64,000 nucleotides of DNA from Vibrio algivorus (GCF_002218005.2 NZ_AP018678.1:1674001-1738000); one strand, 5' to 3'; counted from the stretch's first letter, positions 25,561-35,070 are shown. The notes: generated by a model from the letters alone, not told the origin. A program made the numbers and translations.

Positions 25561-27522
25561 CTAGGGTTTATTTACTATAGAGCATGATTTAGATAAGAAT
25601 TCCGATACTTTATTTAAATCCCGAGTTCGTGGGATTGGCGGTAGGCTCTGTAAGAAGATCCCACCATAATCACGTGTTACTAAACGATTATCACAAATGA
25701 TTAGCACACCTTTATCTTTTTGATCTCGAATCAAACGACCTACCCCTTGCTTTAAGGTAATCACCGCATCAGGCAATTGCACTTCCGAAAATGCATCACC
25801 TTGTTTGAGTCGGCAATCTTCAATTCGCGCTTTAAGCAATGGATCATCTGGGGCAGTAAAAGGTAGTTTGTCGATGATAACACAGCTTAACGCGTCGCCT
25901 CTAACATCTATCCCTTCCCAAAAAGCACCGGTAGCGACTAAAACTGCATTACCATGTTCGATAAATTCATTAAGCAATTTTTGCTTGCTAGTTTCACCTT
26001 GCACCAGTACTGGCAAATCAAGTTGCTCACGGAATAAATCCGCCAAACGACGCATCATTTGGTGTGAGGTACATAAAAAGAAACAGCGACCATTATTGGC
26101 TTCAATCACTGGGCTTAACATCTGTGCCAGTTTTTCTGCCATGCCGACACTATTGGGTTCTGGTAAATATCGAGGGACACATAAAAGTGCTTGGGATTGA
26201 TAATCAAACGGACTCGGTAAGGTAAACTGCTGCACAGGCTCAATACCTAAACGCTCAGTAAAATGTTTAAAGTCATTGCGTACCGCTAATGTTGCCGAAG
26301 TGAAAATCCAGCTGCCCTGCTTGGTTGCAATTTGTTCTTTAAATTTATCCGACACCGAGAGCGGCGTAATGTGCAACACAAAGTGACGTGGACTACATTC
26401 AAACCAATAAGAATAACCTGTAATTGAGGTGTCACACACCCGAGTGAGGCGGCTTTTAATCATGTGGGTACGTTCATAGGCCGCATCTAATAACTCACTA
26501 CGCCCTAGTGCAATTTTTAAGACTTCTAATGCGAGATCTAACGCTTCGTGTAACCGTTCAATTTCACGCATTACCACTTGAGATTTAATCGCTTCTCGCC
26601 AATTACCACGAATACTCTTACCAGATAAATTGGATCCTTGATAATTCATATCACCAAGAATGATTCGTAGGTCCATAAAGGTTTGCACTAACTTAGTGGC
26701 AATTTTTTGCAACTGACGCATATCTTTCGCTTCAGTGCGATAACCAATTTCAATATCTTTGGCAAGTTCTTGAATTTGACGACTTGAAATCGACTGTCCG
26801 AAATATTGGCTGGCAATATCAGGTAATTGGTGGGCTTCATCAAAAATAAATACATCGGCATCAGGTATAAGTTCACCAAAGCCAGTTTCTTTAATCGCTA
26901 AATCAGCCAAAAACAAATGATGGTTTACGACAACAAGATCTGAATCCATAGCCTTTTTACGCGCTTTCAGCACAAAGCAATCTTGATAACTTGAGCATTC
27001 TTTACCAAGGCAATTGTCATTGGTGGATGTGATATTGCTGATAATCGGTGAGTCTTCGGCTATCGCTTCGCAATCTCCCAGATCGCCGGTTTTACTTTCC
27101 GATGACCAAGAGCGAACTTTGACCAATTGCGATAACAATTCTGGATCTGCTTCATTAGTGTGGCTTTCAATTAATTGGCGACTTAGTCGGTCTAGACACA
27201 GGTAATTTGAGCGCCCTTTTAATAAAGAAACATGTCCAGTAAACCCGAGTGCATTGACCATTAATGGCAGATCTCGGTGAAATAATTGCTCTTGTAGATT
27301 TTTTGAACCTGTACTGATAATGACTTTTTTGCCACTCAATAACGCAGGAACTAGGTAGGCAAAGGTTTTACCGGTTCCAGTTCCCGCCTCAACCACCAGC
27401 TGCTGATCGTTCTTAATTGCTTGATGAACCGCTTCGGCCATATCTATCTGAGGCTGACGCGGCTGAAATCCAGGAATGGCTTTACCTAGAGCACCAGAAG
27501 AAGAGAATGTTTTACTGATCAT
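25561..27522 (-). CDS. yoaA: DinG-family ATP-dependent helicase YoaA
   Basis: XPD/DinG-like 5'-3' DNA helicase with an expected [4Fe-4S] cluster, 653 residues. Motif I is VEAGTGTGKTFAYL and motif II is FDEAH. Cluster cysteines lie between them (CLGKECSSYQDCF plus a Cys near YLCLDR). C-terminal motifs are FFLCTSHQMMR, GAFWEGIDVRGD and GVGRLIRDQKDKG. In E. coli, YoaA works with the polymerase subunit HolC in damage tolerance. The 5' end lies beside a 406-bp gap before purU. Confidence 0.95.
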   Translation of the reverse strand: MISKTFSSSGALGKAIPGFQPRQPQIDMAEAVHQAIKNDQQLVVEAGTGTGKTFAYLVPALLSGKKVIISTGSKNLQEQLFHRDLPLMVNALGFTGHVSLLKGRSNYLCLDRLSRQLIESHTNEADPELLSQLVKVRSWSSESKTGDLGDCEAIAEDSPIISNITSTNDNCLGKECSSYQDCFVLKARKKAMDSDLVVVNHHLFLADLAIKETGFGELIPDADVFIFDEAHQLPDIASQYFGQSISSRQIQELAKDIEIGYRTEAKDMRQLQKIATKLVQTFMDLRIILGDMNYQGSNLSGKSIRGNWREAIKSQVVMREIERLHEALDLALEVLKIALGRSELLDAAYERTHMIKSRLTRVCDTSITGYSYWFECSPRHFVLHITPLSVSDKFKEQIATKQGSWIFTSATLAVRNDFKHFTERLGIEPVQQFTLPSPFDYQSQALLCVPRYLPEPNSVGMAEKLAQMLSPVIEANNGRCFFLCTSHQMMRRLADLFREQLDLPVLVQGETSKQKLLNEFIEHGNAVLVATGAFWEGIDVRGDALSCVIIDKLPFTAPDDPLLKARIEDCRLKQGDAFSEVQLPDAVITLKQGVGRLIRDQKDKGVLIICDNRLVTRDYGGIFLQSLPPIPRTRDLNKVSEFLSKSCSIVNKP

Positions 27523-27928
27523 AAAGCCAAAGATACCGATACAAAAAGAGCTTGTGATTATGGCAGTTTTCGCATTTAAGTGGAACTAACTTACCTGACT
27601 TAACCTCAGGTTTTGATAAGAGAATATACCAATTGAGTTTATTGATATTGATAATTTTGACTCTTCAAATGATTTATTATTCACTCAATACTGAGATTTT
27701 TAACGCAGTTAGGCACTAAAAGATCGGTGTTGAGTGGCTCTATATCCAAGTAACTTCAAGATGCAGAATTCAGAGTTATCATCCGAATCTAATTATAAGG
27801 AGTAAAATTTAACCGCTAATGACCCGCAATGGTTAATCATTCTTGCTTGTTTAATATCATCTTGTAATATGCTGATTATTCAAACTTGTCATTGCTTAAC
27901 TCATAAGCAAAAATGGAAAACCACAATT
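27523..27928. other. Divergent intergenic region yoaA / purU
   Basis: A 406-bp, AT-rich stretch without a credible gene. It holds one end of the palindromic repeat at 27741-27790. No clear operator was recognised. Confidence 0.75.
27741..27790. repeat. Single end of the palindromic repeat family
   Basis: TATATCCAAGTAACTTCAAG, then ATGCAGAATTCAGAG and TTATCATCC, matches the inverse of the right end of the full element at 28782-29048. The opposite end is missing. Confidence 0.75.
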
Positions 27929-28771
27929 ATGAGCTGTACTGAACGTAAAACCCTTCTCACCCATTGCAGTGATGAACGAGGGTTAATTGCAAAAATCACT
28001 AATATTTGTTTTAAACATCAATTAAATATCATTCATAACAATGAATTTGTAGATAATGTTAGCGGTCACTTTTTCATGAGAACCGAGCTTGAAGGGACGT
28101 TTAATGATGAAGCGTTACTTGCGGATTTAGATCTAGCACTACCAACAAGCAGCAAACGCTCACTAATCAGCTCATCACGCAAAAAAATCGTCATCATGGT
28201 AACCAAAGAAGCCCATTGTCTTGGTGATATTTTAATGAAAGCTTACGATGGTAGCTTAGATGTTGAAATTGCAGCGGTCGTAGGTAACTACGATAAGTTG
28301 CAAACCTTAACCGAGCGTTTTGATATACCATACCACCACATTTCTCATGAAGGTTTAAGTCGTGAAGAGCATGAAGAAAAAATGCTTGAGGTGATCAACA
28401 GCTATAACCCACGTTATGTCGTATTGGCCAAATATATGCGTGTCTTAACGCCTAATTTTGTGGCGCAATTTCCACATAAAATCATCAACATTCACCATAG
28501 CTTCTTACCCGCTTTCATTGGGGCAAAACCTTATCAACAAGCCTTTGACCGCGGCGTAAAAATCATTGGTGCAACCGCACACTTTGTGACTAACGATTTA
28601 GATGAAGGCCCAATCATTAAACAAGATGTGATTCCAGTGGATCACAACTTCAGTGCAGCGGATATGGCTCAAGCAGGTCGTGATGTTGAGAAGAATGTAT
28701 TAAGTAAAGCGTTAAATAAAGTAGTTAATGATCATGTATTTGTCTACGGCAATAAGACTGTGATTCTATAG
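27929..28771 (+). CDS. purU: Formyltetrahydrofolate deformylase PurU
   Basis: Hydrolyses 10-formyl-THF to THF and formate, balancing one-carbon pools and supplying formate for PurT. From the ATG at 27929 it has 280 residues, the usual length. An ACT domain lies at the N-terminus (TLLTHCSDERGLIAKITNIC). The formyl-transferase-like catalytic domain carries NIHHSFLPAFIGAKPY, the active His in GATAHFVT and the Asp in LDEGPIIKQD. The frame is open 20 codons upstream, but that extension is atypical. It connects functionally with folD at 11095. Confidence 0.95.
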   Translation: MSCTERKTLLTHCSDERGLIAKITNICFKHQLNIIHNNEFVDNVSGHFFMRTELEGTFNDEALLADLDLALPTSSKRSLISSSRKKIVIMVTKEAHCLGDILMKAYDGSLDVEIAAVVGNYDKLQTLTERFDIPYHHISHEGLSREEHEEKMLEVINSYNPRYVVLAKYMRVLTPNFVAQFPHKIINIHHSFLPAFIGAKPYQQAFDRGVKIIGATAHFVTNDLDEGPIIKQDVIPVDHNFSAADMAQAGRDVEKNVLSKALNKVVNDHVFVYGNKTVIL

Positions 28772-28781
28772 CAAGGCTATT

Positions 28782-29048
28782 TATACCCAAGTAACTTCAA
28801 GATGCGAGTTTCAGCAAGAATAAAACAAGTTTTAGGCAAGGCAAATTGGACATGAGCATAGTCATTCTATCTCTGTTCAATTTAACGCAGCATAAAGCTT
28901 GTTTTAACTTGCCCTTCGGGAGCGTCATCCAAACCTTTATACTGCGTCAGATTGTTTTGAAAGGTGCTTATATTCCTTCGTCAATCTTCCTTGCCTAAAG
29001 GTTTGGATGATAGCTCTGAATTCTGCACCTTGAAGTCACTTGGGTATA
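28782..29048. repeat. Full-length palindromic intergenic repeat, copy 1 (MITE-like)
   Basis: A 267-bp element starting TATACCCAAGTAACTTCAAG and ending CTTGAAGTCACTTGGGTATA, an almost perfect terminal inverted repeat. Internal shorter inverted repeats are present, for example TTTAGGCAAGG against CCTTGCCTAAAG. It is nearly identical to 58932-59197. It codes for nothing and begins 10 bp after the purU stop. Both ends carry TATA. Confidence 0.9.
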
Positions 29049-29053
29049 TATCA

Positions 29054-29089
29054 AAAACAGGGGCGCGCAGTTTTTAGCTGAGCGCCCCT
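29054..29089 (-). terminator. Terminator of yecM
   Basis: Leftward stem GGGGCGCTCAGC/GCTGCGCGCCCC-like hairpin with an A-rich loop, followed by TGTTTTT. It lies just downstream of the yecM stop. Confidence 0.75.
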
Positions 29090-29113
29090 ATTAATATTAG
29101 AAAGATAGACTCG

Positions 29114-29722
29114 TTACGCTTGCTCGCTCGCTATCACTTCTTTTAGCGTATGCGGATGTAACTTAATACACACGCCATTTTTCTTGAAAGCAACGGTAGG
29201 ATTAGCCAAGCGCTCCCCCTCTCCTTGCGGACATGATAATTTTACTTTGATCCCTTTCTCATCCAAGCTCTCCCAATTACTCGATAATTGCGGAAATGCG
29301 GCTTTTACCTCTTCGACAAACTCCTGTGTTGTTTGCGCAAAGCTCGGTACAACAAACTCCACATGCTCCCAACCTTCATTCGGATAAGTTTTATCACTTG
29401 GATAAGGCAACTCTAAGCATTCAATACTATGATTTTTAACCTGTAATGGCTGAGAAAATTCAATCACAACAATTGGACGTCCGTTAATCATCGCATTGGA
29501 TATTTGTGTACCTTGCGTTAACCACTCTTGGTGCACGCTTTTTGCCACATTAAAATCATTGATTCGCATCGCTATATGGTCAGCCACAAGAAGCTGAGTA
29601 TCGATTCCTAACTCATTTGCCAAGCTTAAAATGTCTCCCCAGAAACGAGGTAGATCAACTAGCAATGCTTTGGGAAATAATAATGAATTCGTTGATAAAG
29701 AAGTTGATGCTAAAGCAGTCAT
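29114..29722 (-). CDS. yecM: VOC-superfamily protein YecM
   Basis: Predicted metal-binding protein of the glyoxalase/VOC fold, function unknown, 202 residues. Family blocks are ADHIAMRI, MINGRPIVVIEFSQPL, YPNEGWEHVEFV and CIKLHPHTLKEVIASEQA, close to E. coli YecM. Possible metal ligands are the His of ADHIA and of EGWEHVE and a C-terminal acidic residue. The start at 29722 is preferred because the open frame beyond it reaches into a palindromic repeat. It is divergent from argS, as in E. coli. Confidence 0.93.
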   Translation of the reverse strand: MTALASTSLSTNSLLFPKALLVDLPRFWGDILSLANELGIDTQLLVADHIAMRINDFNVAKSVHQEWLTQGTQISNAMINGRPIVVIEFSQPLQVKNHSIECLELPYPSDKTYPNEGWEHVEFVVPSFAQTTQEFVEEVKAAFPQLSSNWESLDEKGIKVKLSCPQGEGERLANPTVAFKKNGVCIKLHPHTLKEVIASEQA

Positions 29723-30135
29723 AGTCGTGGACACCCAAAATATGAAGTTATATCGGGAGTGTATCTGAAATATTTCAGCAACCAAAGCAATAGAAATTGC
29801 CAAGCGACTTAAGTGGCGGAGAGATATATCCCGTTGACTTAAAGATGCAGAATTCAGAGTTATCATCTAAACCTTTAGGCAAGAAAGATTGACGAAAGAA
29901 TGTAAGCACCTTTTAAACCAATCTGACGCGGCATAACGCTTATTTTATTCTTGCTAAAACTCGCACCTTGAAGTGACTTGGGGCTAAATCCAATAAAATC
30001 ACTTTAAATTGCAGATTAGGTTTTTCATGTACGGGTAAATATTGGTATCATAGATCACATTTTCTAATTAAAAATTTTGACTGGTTGTTGACCGAAAGTA
30101 CGACCACTCTTACAGCTACTACATAGGAAGCACAC
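29723..30135. other. Divergent intergenic region yecM / argS
   Basis: A 413-bp stretch containing a shortened, inverted palindromic repeat (29825-29985) and the argS leader. No other gene or operator was seen. Confidence 0.75.
29825..29985. repeat. Internally deleted, inverted copy of the palindromic repeat
   Basis: About 161 bp. Its left half (ATGCAGAATTCAGAG, AAACCTTTAGGCAAG, GCACCTTTTAAACCAATC) is the inverse of the right half of the full element at 28782-29048. Its right half (ATTCTTGCTAAAACTCGCA) is the inverse of the left end. The middle is deleted and the tips have decayed. Confidence 0.82.
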
Positions 30136-31869
30136 GTGAATATTGCAGCCCTTATTAATGACAAAGTATCGAAAGCTCTCGAAGCCGCTGGCGCACCTGC
30201 AGGAAGCCCAGCAGCAGTTCGACAATCAGCCAAAGCACAATTTGGTGATTACCAAGCAAACGGCGTTATGGGTGTAGCAAAAAAATTGGGTATGAACCCA
30301 CGTGAATTTGCGCAAAAAGTGATTGATGTTTTAGACCTAGACGGTATCGCGAGTAAAGCTGAAATTGCTGGCCCAGGCTTCATTAACATCTTCCTAGATC
30401 CTGATTTCTTAGCTAAACAAGCCTCTGCAGCATTAGCCGATGAGCGATTAGGCATTGCCACTCAAGAGCAACAAACCATTGTTGCTGATTACTCTGCGCC
30501 AAATGTTGCCAAAGAAATGCACGTTGGGCACTTACGCTCTACCATCATCGGAGATGCAGTGGTTCGTACTCTTGAGTTTTTAGGGCACAAGGTAATTCGT
30601 GCCAACCACATTGGTGACTGGGGCACTCAATTTGGTATGTTGATTGCCAACCTTGAACGTGTCGAGAAAGAACAAGGTGAAGTTTCAATGGAGCTTGCCG
30701 ATCTTGAAGGTTTCTACCGCGAATCGAAAAAATTATACGATGAAGATGAAGCTTTTGCGGAACGTGCTCGTGGCTACGTAGTAAAACTACAAGGTGGTGA
30801 TGAACATTGTGCCAAGATGTGGAAAAAATTGGTCGATGTCACCATGATCCAAAACCAACGTAATTATGACCGTCTAAACGTTTCTCTATCTCGTGATAAC
30901 GTGATGGGTGAAAGCATGTACAACGATATGCTACCAACCATCGTAGCTGACCTAAAAGCACAAGGTTTAGCGGTAGAAGATGATGGCGCACAAGTCGTCT
31001 TCCTAGATGAATACAAAAATAAAGATGGCGAACCTATGGGCGTTATCGTGCAAAAACGTGATGGTGGTTACCTATACACCACTACCGATATTGCTTGTGC
31101 AAAATACCGTTATGAAACACTAGGCGCGGATCGCGTGCTGTACTTCATCGATTCACGTCAACATCAGCACCTAATGCAAGCCTGGACTATCGTGCGTAAA
31201 GCCGGTTATGTGCCTGAATCTGTTTCTCTTGAGCACCACGCTTTCGGTATGATGCTAGGTAAAGATGGTCGTCCATTTAAAACTCGTGCTGGCGGTACGG
31301 TTCGTTTAGCCGATCTTCTTGATGAAGCGACTGAACGTGCGCAAAAACTGATTGAAGAGAAAAACCCTGAGCTTGCGGCGGAAGAAAAAGCCAACATCGC
31401 GAACACAGTGGCAATGGCTGCAGTAAAATACTCAGATCTTTCTAAGCACCGTACTACCGATTACATCTTCGATTGGGACAACATGCTTGCATTCGAAGGC
31501 AACACGGCTCCTTACATGCAATATGCCTACACTCGTGTAGCGTCTATCTTTGCTAAAGCAGGCATCGATATGAACAGCCTATCTGGCGATATCATGGTTG
31601 GTGATGACAAAGAAAAAGCACTGATTTCGAAACTTCTTCAGTTTGATGAAGCCGTGGCATCCGTTGCTCGCGAAGGTCAACCTCACCTAATGTGTAGCTA
31701 CCTATTTGAGCTAGCGGGTCAATTCTCTAGTTTCTATGAAGCTTGCCCAATCTTGAGCGCAGAAGATGAAGCCGTGAAGCAAAGTCGCTTGAAACTGGCA
31801 GCTCTTACGGCCAAAACCATTAAGCAGGGTCTTAACCTACTAGGGATTGAAACCTTAGAACGCATGTAA
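30136..31869 (+). CDS. argS: Arginyl-tRNA synthetase
   Basis: Class I aminoacyl-tRNA synthetase charging tRNA-Arg, 577 residues, as in E. coli. The N-terminal Add1 domain precedes the HIGH-type motif HVGHLRSTIIGD. Catalytic-core landmarks are HIGDWGTQFGMLI, GYLYTTTDIACAKYR and MMLGKDGRPFKTRAGGTV, in the place of KMSKS. The anticodon-binding helical domain includes the C-terminal LLGIETLERM. It starts at GTG (30136) with AGGAAG six bases upstream. Divergent from yecM. Confidence 0.98.
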   Translation: MNIAALINDKVSKALEAAGAPAGSPAAVRQSAKAQFGDYQANGVMGVAKKLGMNPREFAQKVIDVLDLDGIASKAEIAGPGFINIFLDPDFLAKQASAALADERLGIATQEQQTIVADYSAPNVAKEMHVGHLRSTIIGDAVVRTLEFLGHKVIRANHIGDWGTQFGMLIANLERVEKEQGEVSMELADLEGFYRESKKLYDEDEAFAERARGYVVKLQGGDEHCAKMWKKLVDVTMIQNQRNYDRLNVSLSRDNVMGESMYNDMLPTIVADLKAQGLAVEDDGAQVVFLDEYKNKDGEPMGVIVQKRDGGYLYTTTDIACAKYRYETLGADRVLYFIDSRQHQHLMQAWTIVRKAGYVPESVSLEHHAFGMMLGKDGRPFKTRAGGTVRLADLLDEATERAQKLIEEKNPELAAEEKANIANTVAMAAVKYSDLSKHRTTDYIFDWDNMLAFEGNTAPYMQYAYTRVASIFAKAGIDMNSLSGDIMVGDDKEKALISKLLQFDEAVASVAREGQPHLMCSYLFELAGQFSSFYEACPILSAEDEAVKQSRLKLAALTAKTIKQGLNLLGIETLERM

Positions 31870-31896
31870 TCAATACGTGTTAGTTATCTATGAACT

Positions 31897-31926
31897 ATCC
31901 CCTTGAGCAATCGAGGGGATTTTTTT
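31897..31926 (+). terminator. Terminator of argS
   Basis: Stem ATCCCCTTGA/TCGAGGGGAT with loop GCAA and a run of seven T. Confidence 0.92.
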
Positions 31927-31984
31927 ATCCATTTGGTGATATGCTTTTCTAATACCAAATACAACAACGATATGAAGGTTAATC

Positions 31985-32413
31985 ATGAGCTTTACACTGC
32001 ATCCTCAATTGCAAAAAGACACTGATGTGATTGGTGAGTTCCCTCTTTGCTTAGCGTTATTACATAAAGAAAATATTGGCCCTTGGGTGATCTTGGTTCC
32101 TAAAATTGATGGTCTTCAAGAGTTGCACCATTTACCGATGGAACAGCAGCAGCAATTTCTAGTTGAGTCTCAAACGGTATTTGAAAACCTAGAAAAGTTA
32201 TTTAATCCTAAGAAGCTCAATTTAGGTGCACTTGGAAACATGGTGCCGCAATTGCATATTCATCATATTGCGCGTTTTGAAACGGATGTAGCTTGGCCTG
32301 GTCCAGTTTGGGGAAATACTGAAGGGAAACAACGTTCACCGCAAGAAACTAAAACCTTAATTCAAACTCTTTCAGATGCATTTAAGAGTCAATACTCGCA
32401 ATTTAGCCGTTAG
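31985..32413 (+). CDS. HIT-domain protein
   Basis: Small cytoplasmic protein of the histidine triad superfamily, probably a nucleotide hydrolase or transferase; substrate unknown. It has 142 residues. The triad region is PQLHIHHIARF, followed by WPGPVWG, typical of a proteobacterial HIT subgroup. The motif is H-x-H-H rather than the canonical H-x-H-x-H, so activity is uncertain. It has its own ribosome site (GAAGG) 115 bp after argS and is convergent with feoB. Confidence 0.9.
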   Translation: MSFTLHPQLQKDTDVIGEFPLCLALLHKENIGPWVILVPKIDGLQELHHLPMEQQQQFLVESQTVFENLEKLFNPKKLNLGALGNMVPQLHIHHIARFETDVAWPGPVWGNTEGKQRSPQETKTLIQTLSDAFKSQYSQFSR

Positions 32414-32442
32414 ATTGATACCAATCCTCATAAAATAATAAA

Positions 32443-32473
32443 AAAGGCTCAGAACTTTCACATTCTGAGCCTT
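32443..32473. terminator. Bidirectional terminator between the HIT gene and feoB
   Basis: Stem AAAGGCTCAGAA/TTCTGAGCCTTT with an A-run on the left and TTTCT on the right. Confidence 0.88.
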
Positions 32474-32519
32474 TCTGCTATTCATTATTCGCCAGTCACT
32501 TAGTTGACCTCAGCTGCGG

Positions 32520-34808
32520 TTAGTTAATATTAACCACATCAATTCGAAGTGCTTGCTCTTTTTGCCCAACCTGCTTTAAACGAATATAAACAATCACAAA
32601 AGCGATTAGCATCAAACCAATCCATAAGCTACTCGATAATGGATGGGCAACAAAGCTGGTCGCTTGATAATAAATCACCGCTGAAGCATAAGCTAAGAAC
32701 ATCGTCCATAGACCAATGAAGCTAGCGAACTTAGACCCAAATTCACGTACATAAGCCCCCATCGCCGCCACACATGGTGTGTATAACAATATAAATAATA
32801 AGTAAGCAAATGCTGCTCCACCGGTAACAAAGTAGGCTTGTAAGTTACCAAAGATACCAGAACTTACGCCTTGCTCTTCTGCTGCGGCAGTTGAATCACC
32901 TAAATCGCCAACTTCAATGCCTAAAGGATCACTAAAGCTCAAACCTGCAAGGTTATCAGGGATAGTTTGCAGCGCTTCTTTAAGGCTATCAACTAAGTTA
33001 AATTCTGCATCTTCTTCTTGTGGATCTGAATATAGATTATTCAATGTCCCTACTACCGCTTCTTTAGCAAAAATACCGGTAATAATACCAACCGTTGCTG
33101 GCCAGTTATCCTGATCAACGCCCATAGGGGCAAATACAGGAGTCACTACTTGTGCCGCTTTAGATAACACTGAGTTTTGACTATCTTCGTTACCAAACGA
33201 ACCATCTGTTCCTAGTGAATTAAAGAAGCTTAATACCGCGACCACAATAACAATTGTCTTACCAGCACCAAGTACGAAACGTTTTAATTTCTGCCATGTT
33301 TTAATAATCACATTACGTATCGTTGGGATTTCATAATCTGGAATCTCCATAATGAAGCTACTACTCTTACCCGGATAAAGCGTTTTCTTGAGTAACATGC
33401 CGGTAAATACCGCGGCTAAAATCCCAAGCAAGTAAAGAGCAAACACAACATTTTGGCCGCTGTGTGGAAAGAATGCGGCCGCAAATAGCGTATAGACTGG
33501 CAATCGAGCCCCACAAGACATAAATGGCGCCATAGCAGCAGATAGCTTACGTTCGCGCTCTTGGTCCATGGTACGAGTTGCCATAATCGCTGGCACGTTA
33601 CAGCCAAACCCCAAAATCAATGGAACAAATGCTTTGCCCGGCAAACCAATTTTTTGCATCACTTTATCTAATACAAAAGCAGCGCGAGCCATATAACCAG
33701 AGCTTTCTAGTAACGATAAAAATAAATACAAACAAGCAATCACGGGGATAAAAGTAGCAACCGTCTGAATACCGCCACCAATACCATCCGCGAGTACGGT
33801 AACTAACCAAACCGGCAAGTGTCCATCGAGTAAGTAATGCCCACCATCAACTAATATTGCCCCAACACCGATATCGAAAAAATCAATAAAGGCACTACCA
33901 ATATTGATAGAAAACATAAACATTAAATACATAATGCAAAAGAAAACGGGGATACCTAACCACTTATTCAAAATCACTTGGTCAAGTTTCTGTGTGAAGC
34001 TCTTACTTAAGGTCGAATCAAGAATACGAACTTGCTTACACACCTCATGCAAGTAGTTATATTTAGCATTTGTGATCGCTAAATCTATGTCAAAATCAGC
34101 ACCTAGCCTTTCTGACAATGCTTTATGCAGCTCTAAATCATTAGCTGAAAGGTGAGATAGCATTAAGCCATCTTGCTCTAAGGCACGAATCGACATTGCA
34201 CGAGGAGAAATAATACGCTCAGCAGGCCATAGAGGGTTTAATTCGGCAATAGCTGATTCGATTTGAGATCCGTAATCAAGATGTAGACTTTCAAGTTCAA
34301 CAGGAGTGTGTGATATTTGATAAAGATCATCTTTAAATTTAGCAACTTGCTGTTTATTGATGGCAGAAAGAATATAAACAGGGCAACCTAATTCTTTCGA
34401 TAACGCATCAACATCGATCTCTTGGCGCTCTCGATGTAATGCATCAAGTTTATTAAGCACCACGATCATTGGGCGACCTAATTCACGCAATTGCAAAGTC
34501 ATATATAAACTGCGTTCAAGGCTAGTGGCATCCACCACATTAATAATAAGATCAGCTTGCATGGCCGAAACAGCTGAAGAAGCAATCGACTCATCAATAC
34601 TATTGGCATCATTAGCACTATCTAATGAATAAATGCCCGGTAAGTCTGTAAGGTTAAATTGCGTTTGCTTATGACTAAAAGAACCGGTTTTTTTCTCAAC
34701 CGTCACACCAGCCCAGTTACCAACATGTTGCTTAGCACCTGTTAAGCCATTAAATAATGTTGTTTTACCACTATTTGGGTTACCAACAGTTAAAATATTA
34801 AAGCTCAT
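32520..34808 (-). CDS. feoB: Ferrous iron transporter FeoB
   Basis: Inner-membrane Fe(II) transporter with a cytoplasmic G-protein domain, 762 residues. GTPase motifs are GNPNSGKTTLFNGL (G1), DLPGIYSL (G3) and NKLD (G4). The GDI-like spacer is followed by two Gate regions; the first contains PLILGFGCNVPAIMATRT with its conserved Cys, the second LYTPCVAAMGAYVREFG. feoA overlaps its start by 11 nt. No feoC follows: only a terminator lies in the 106 bp downstream. Confidence 0.97.
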   Translation of the reverse strand: MSFNILTVGNPNSGKTTLFNGLTGAKQHVGNWAGVTVEKKTGSFSHKQTQFNLTDLPGIYSLDSANDANSIDESIASSAVSAMQADLIINVVDATSLERSLYMTLQLRELGRPMIVVLNKLDALHRERQEIDVDALSKELGCPVYILSAINKQQVAKFKDDLYQISHTPVELESLHLDYGSQIESAIAELNPLWPAERIISPRAMSIRALEQDGLMLSHLSANDLELHKALSERLGADFDIDLAITNAKYNYLHEVCKQVRILDSTLSKSFTQKLDQVILNKWLGIPVFFCIMYLMFMFSINIGSAFIDFFDIGVGAILVDGGHYLLDGHLPVWLVTVLADGIGGGIQTVATFIPVIACLYLFLSLLESSGYMARAAFVLDKVMQKIGLPGKAFVPLILGFGCNVPAIMATRTMDQERERKLSAAMAPFMSCGARLPVYTLFAAAFFPHSGQNVVFALYLLGILAAVFTGMLLKKTLYPGKSSSFIMEIPDYEIPTIRNVIIKTWQKLKRFVLGAGKTIVIVVAVLSFFNSLGTDGSFGNEDSQNSVLSKAAQVVTPVFAPMGVDQDNWPATVGIITGIFAKEAVVGTLNNLYSDPQEEDAEFNLVDSLKEALQTIPDNLAGLSFSDPLGIEVGDLGDSTAAAEEQGVSSGIFGNLQAYFVTGGAAFAYLLFILLYTPCVAAMGAYVREFGSKFASFIGLWTMFLAYASAVIYYQATSFVAHPLSSSLWIGLMLIAFVIVYIRLKQVGQKEQALRIDVVNIN

Positions 34809-35034
34809 TGGTCACCTCAATTTCAATTTCTTCGGCTACTTTGCCTCTTATTGCTAAAGACACTCCACGCACTTCAACTTGTAATGGATCACCTAAAGGG
34901 GCTTTACGAATTAAAGTTACAGAAGTATTTGGTAACATACCCATGACCATTAGTTTTTTCCGTATGTCATTTGGTAGTGCATTTAAGTGCACAATATCGG
35001 CACTTTGACCCATTTTTAATTCGCTTAATTTCAT
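34798..35034 (-). CDS. feoA: Ferrous iron transport protein FeoA
   Basis: Small cytoplasmic SH3-like protein needed for FeoB-dependent Fe(II) uptake, 78 residues. Recognised from MKLSELKMGQSADIVHL, the GMLPNTSVTLIRKAPLGDP stretch and the VRGVSLAIRG C-terminal strand. It overlaps feoB by 11 nt and is first in the operon. A Fur-type box lies just upstream of the start. Confidence 0.96.
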   Translation of the reverse strand: MKLSELKMGQSADIVHLNALPNDIRKKLMVMGMLPNTSVTLIRKAPLGDPLQVEVRGVSLAIRGKVAEEIEIEVTNEL

Positions 35035-35051
35035 ACTGTAATAAGACCTTT

Positions 35052-35070
35052 AATGAGAACCATTAGCATT
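35052..35070. promoter_or_regulatory. Fur-type box upstream of feoA
   Basis: On the leftward strand it reads AATGCTAATGGTTCTCATT, an imperfect match to the Fur consensus GATAATGATAATCATTATC and similar to vibrio Fur sites. It starts 18 bp upstream of the feoA ATG, so Fur-Fe would repress. Confidence 0.65.

Noticed and set aside
29723..29866. N-terminal extension of YecM
   Set aside because: It translates part of a palindromic repeat and is absent from the family.
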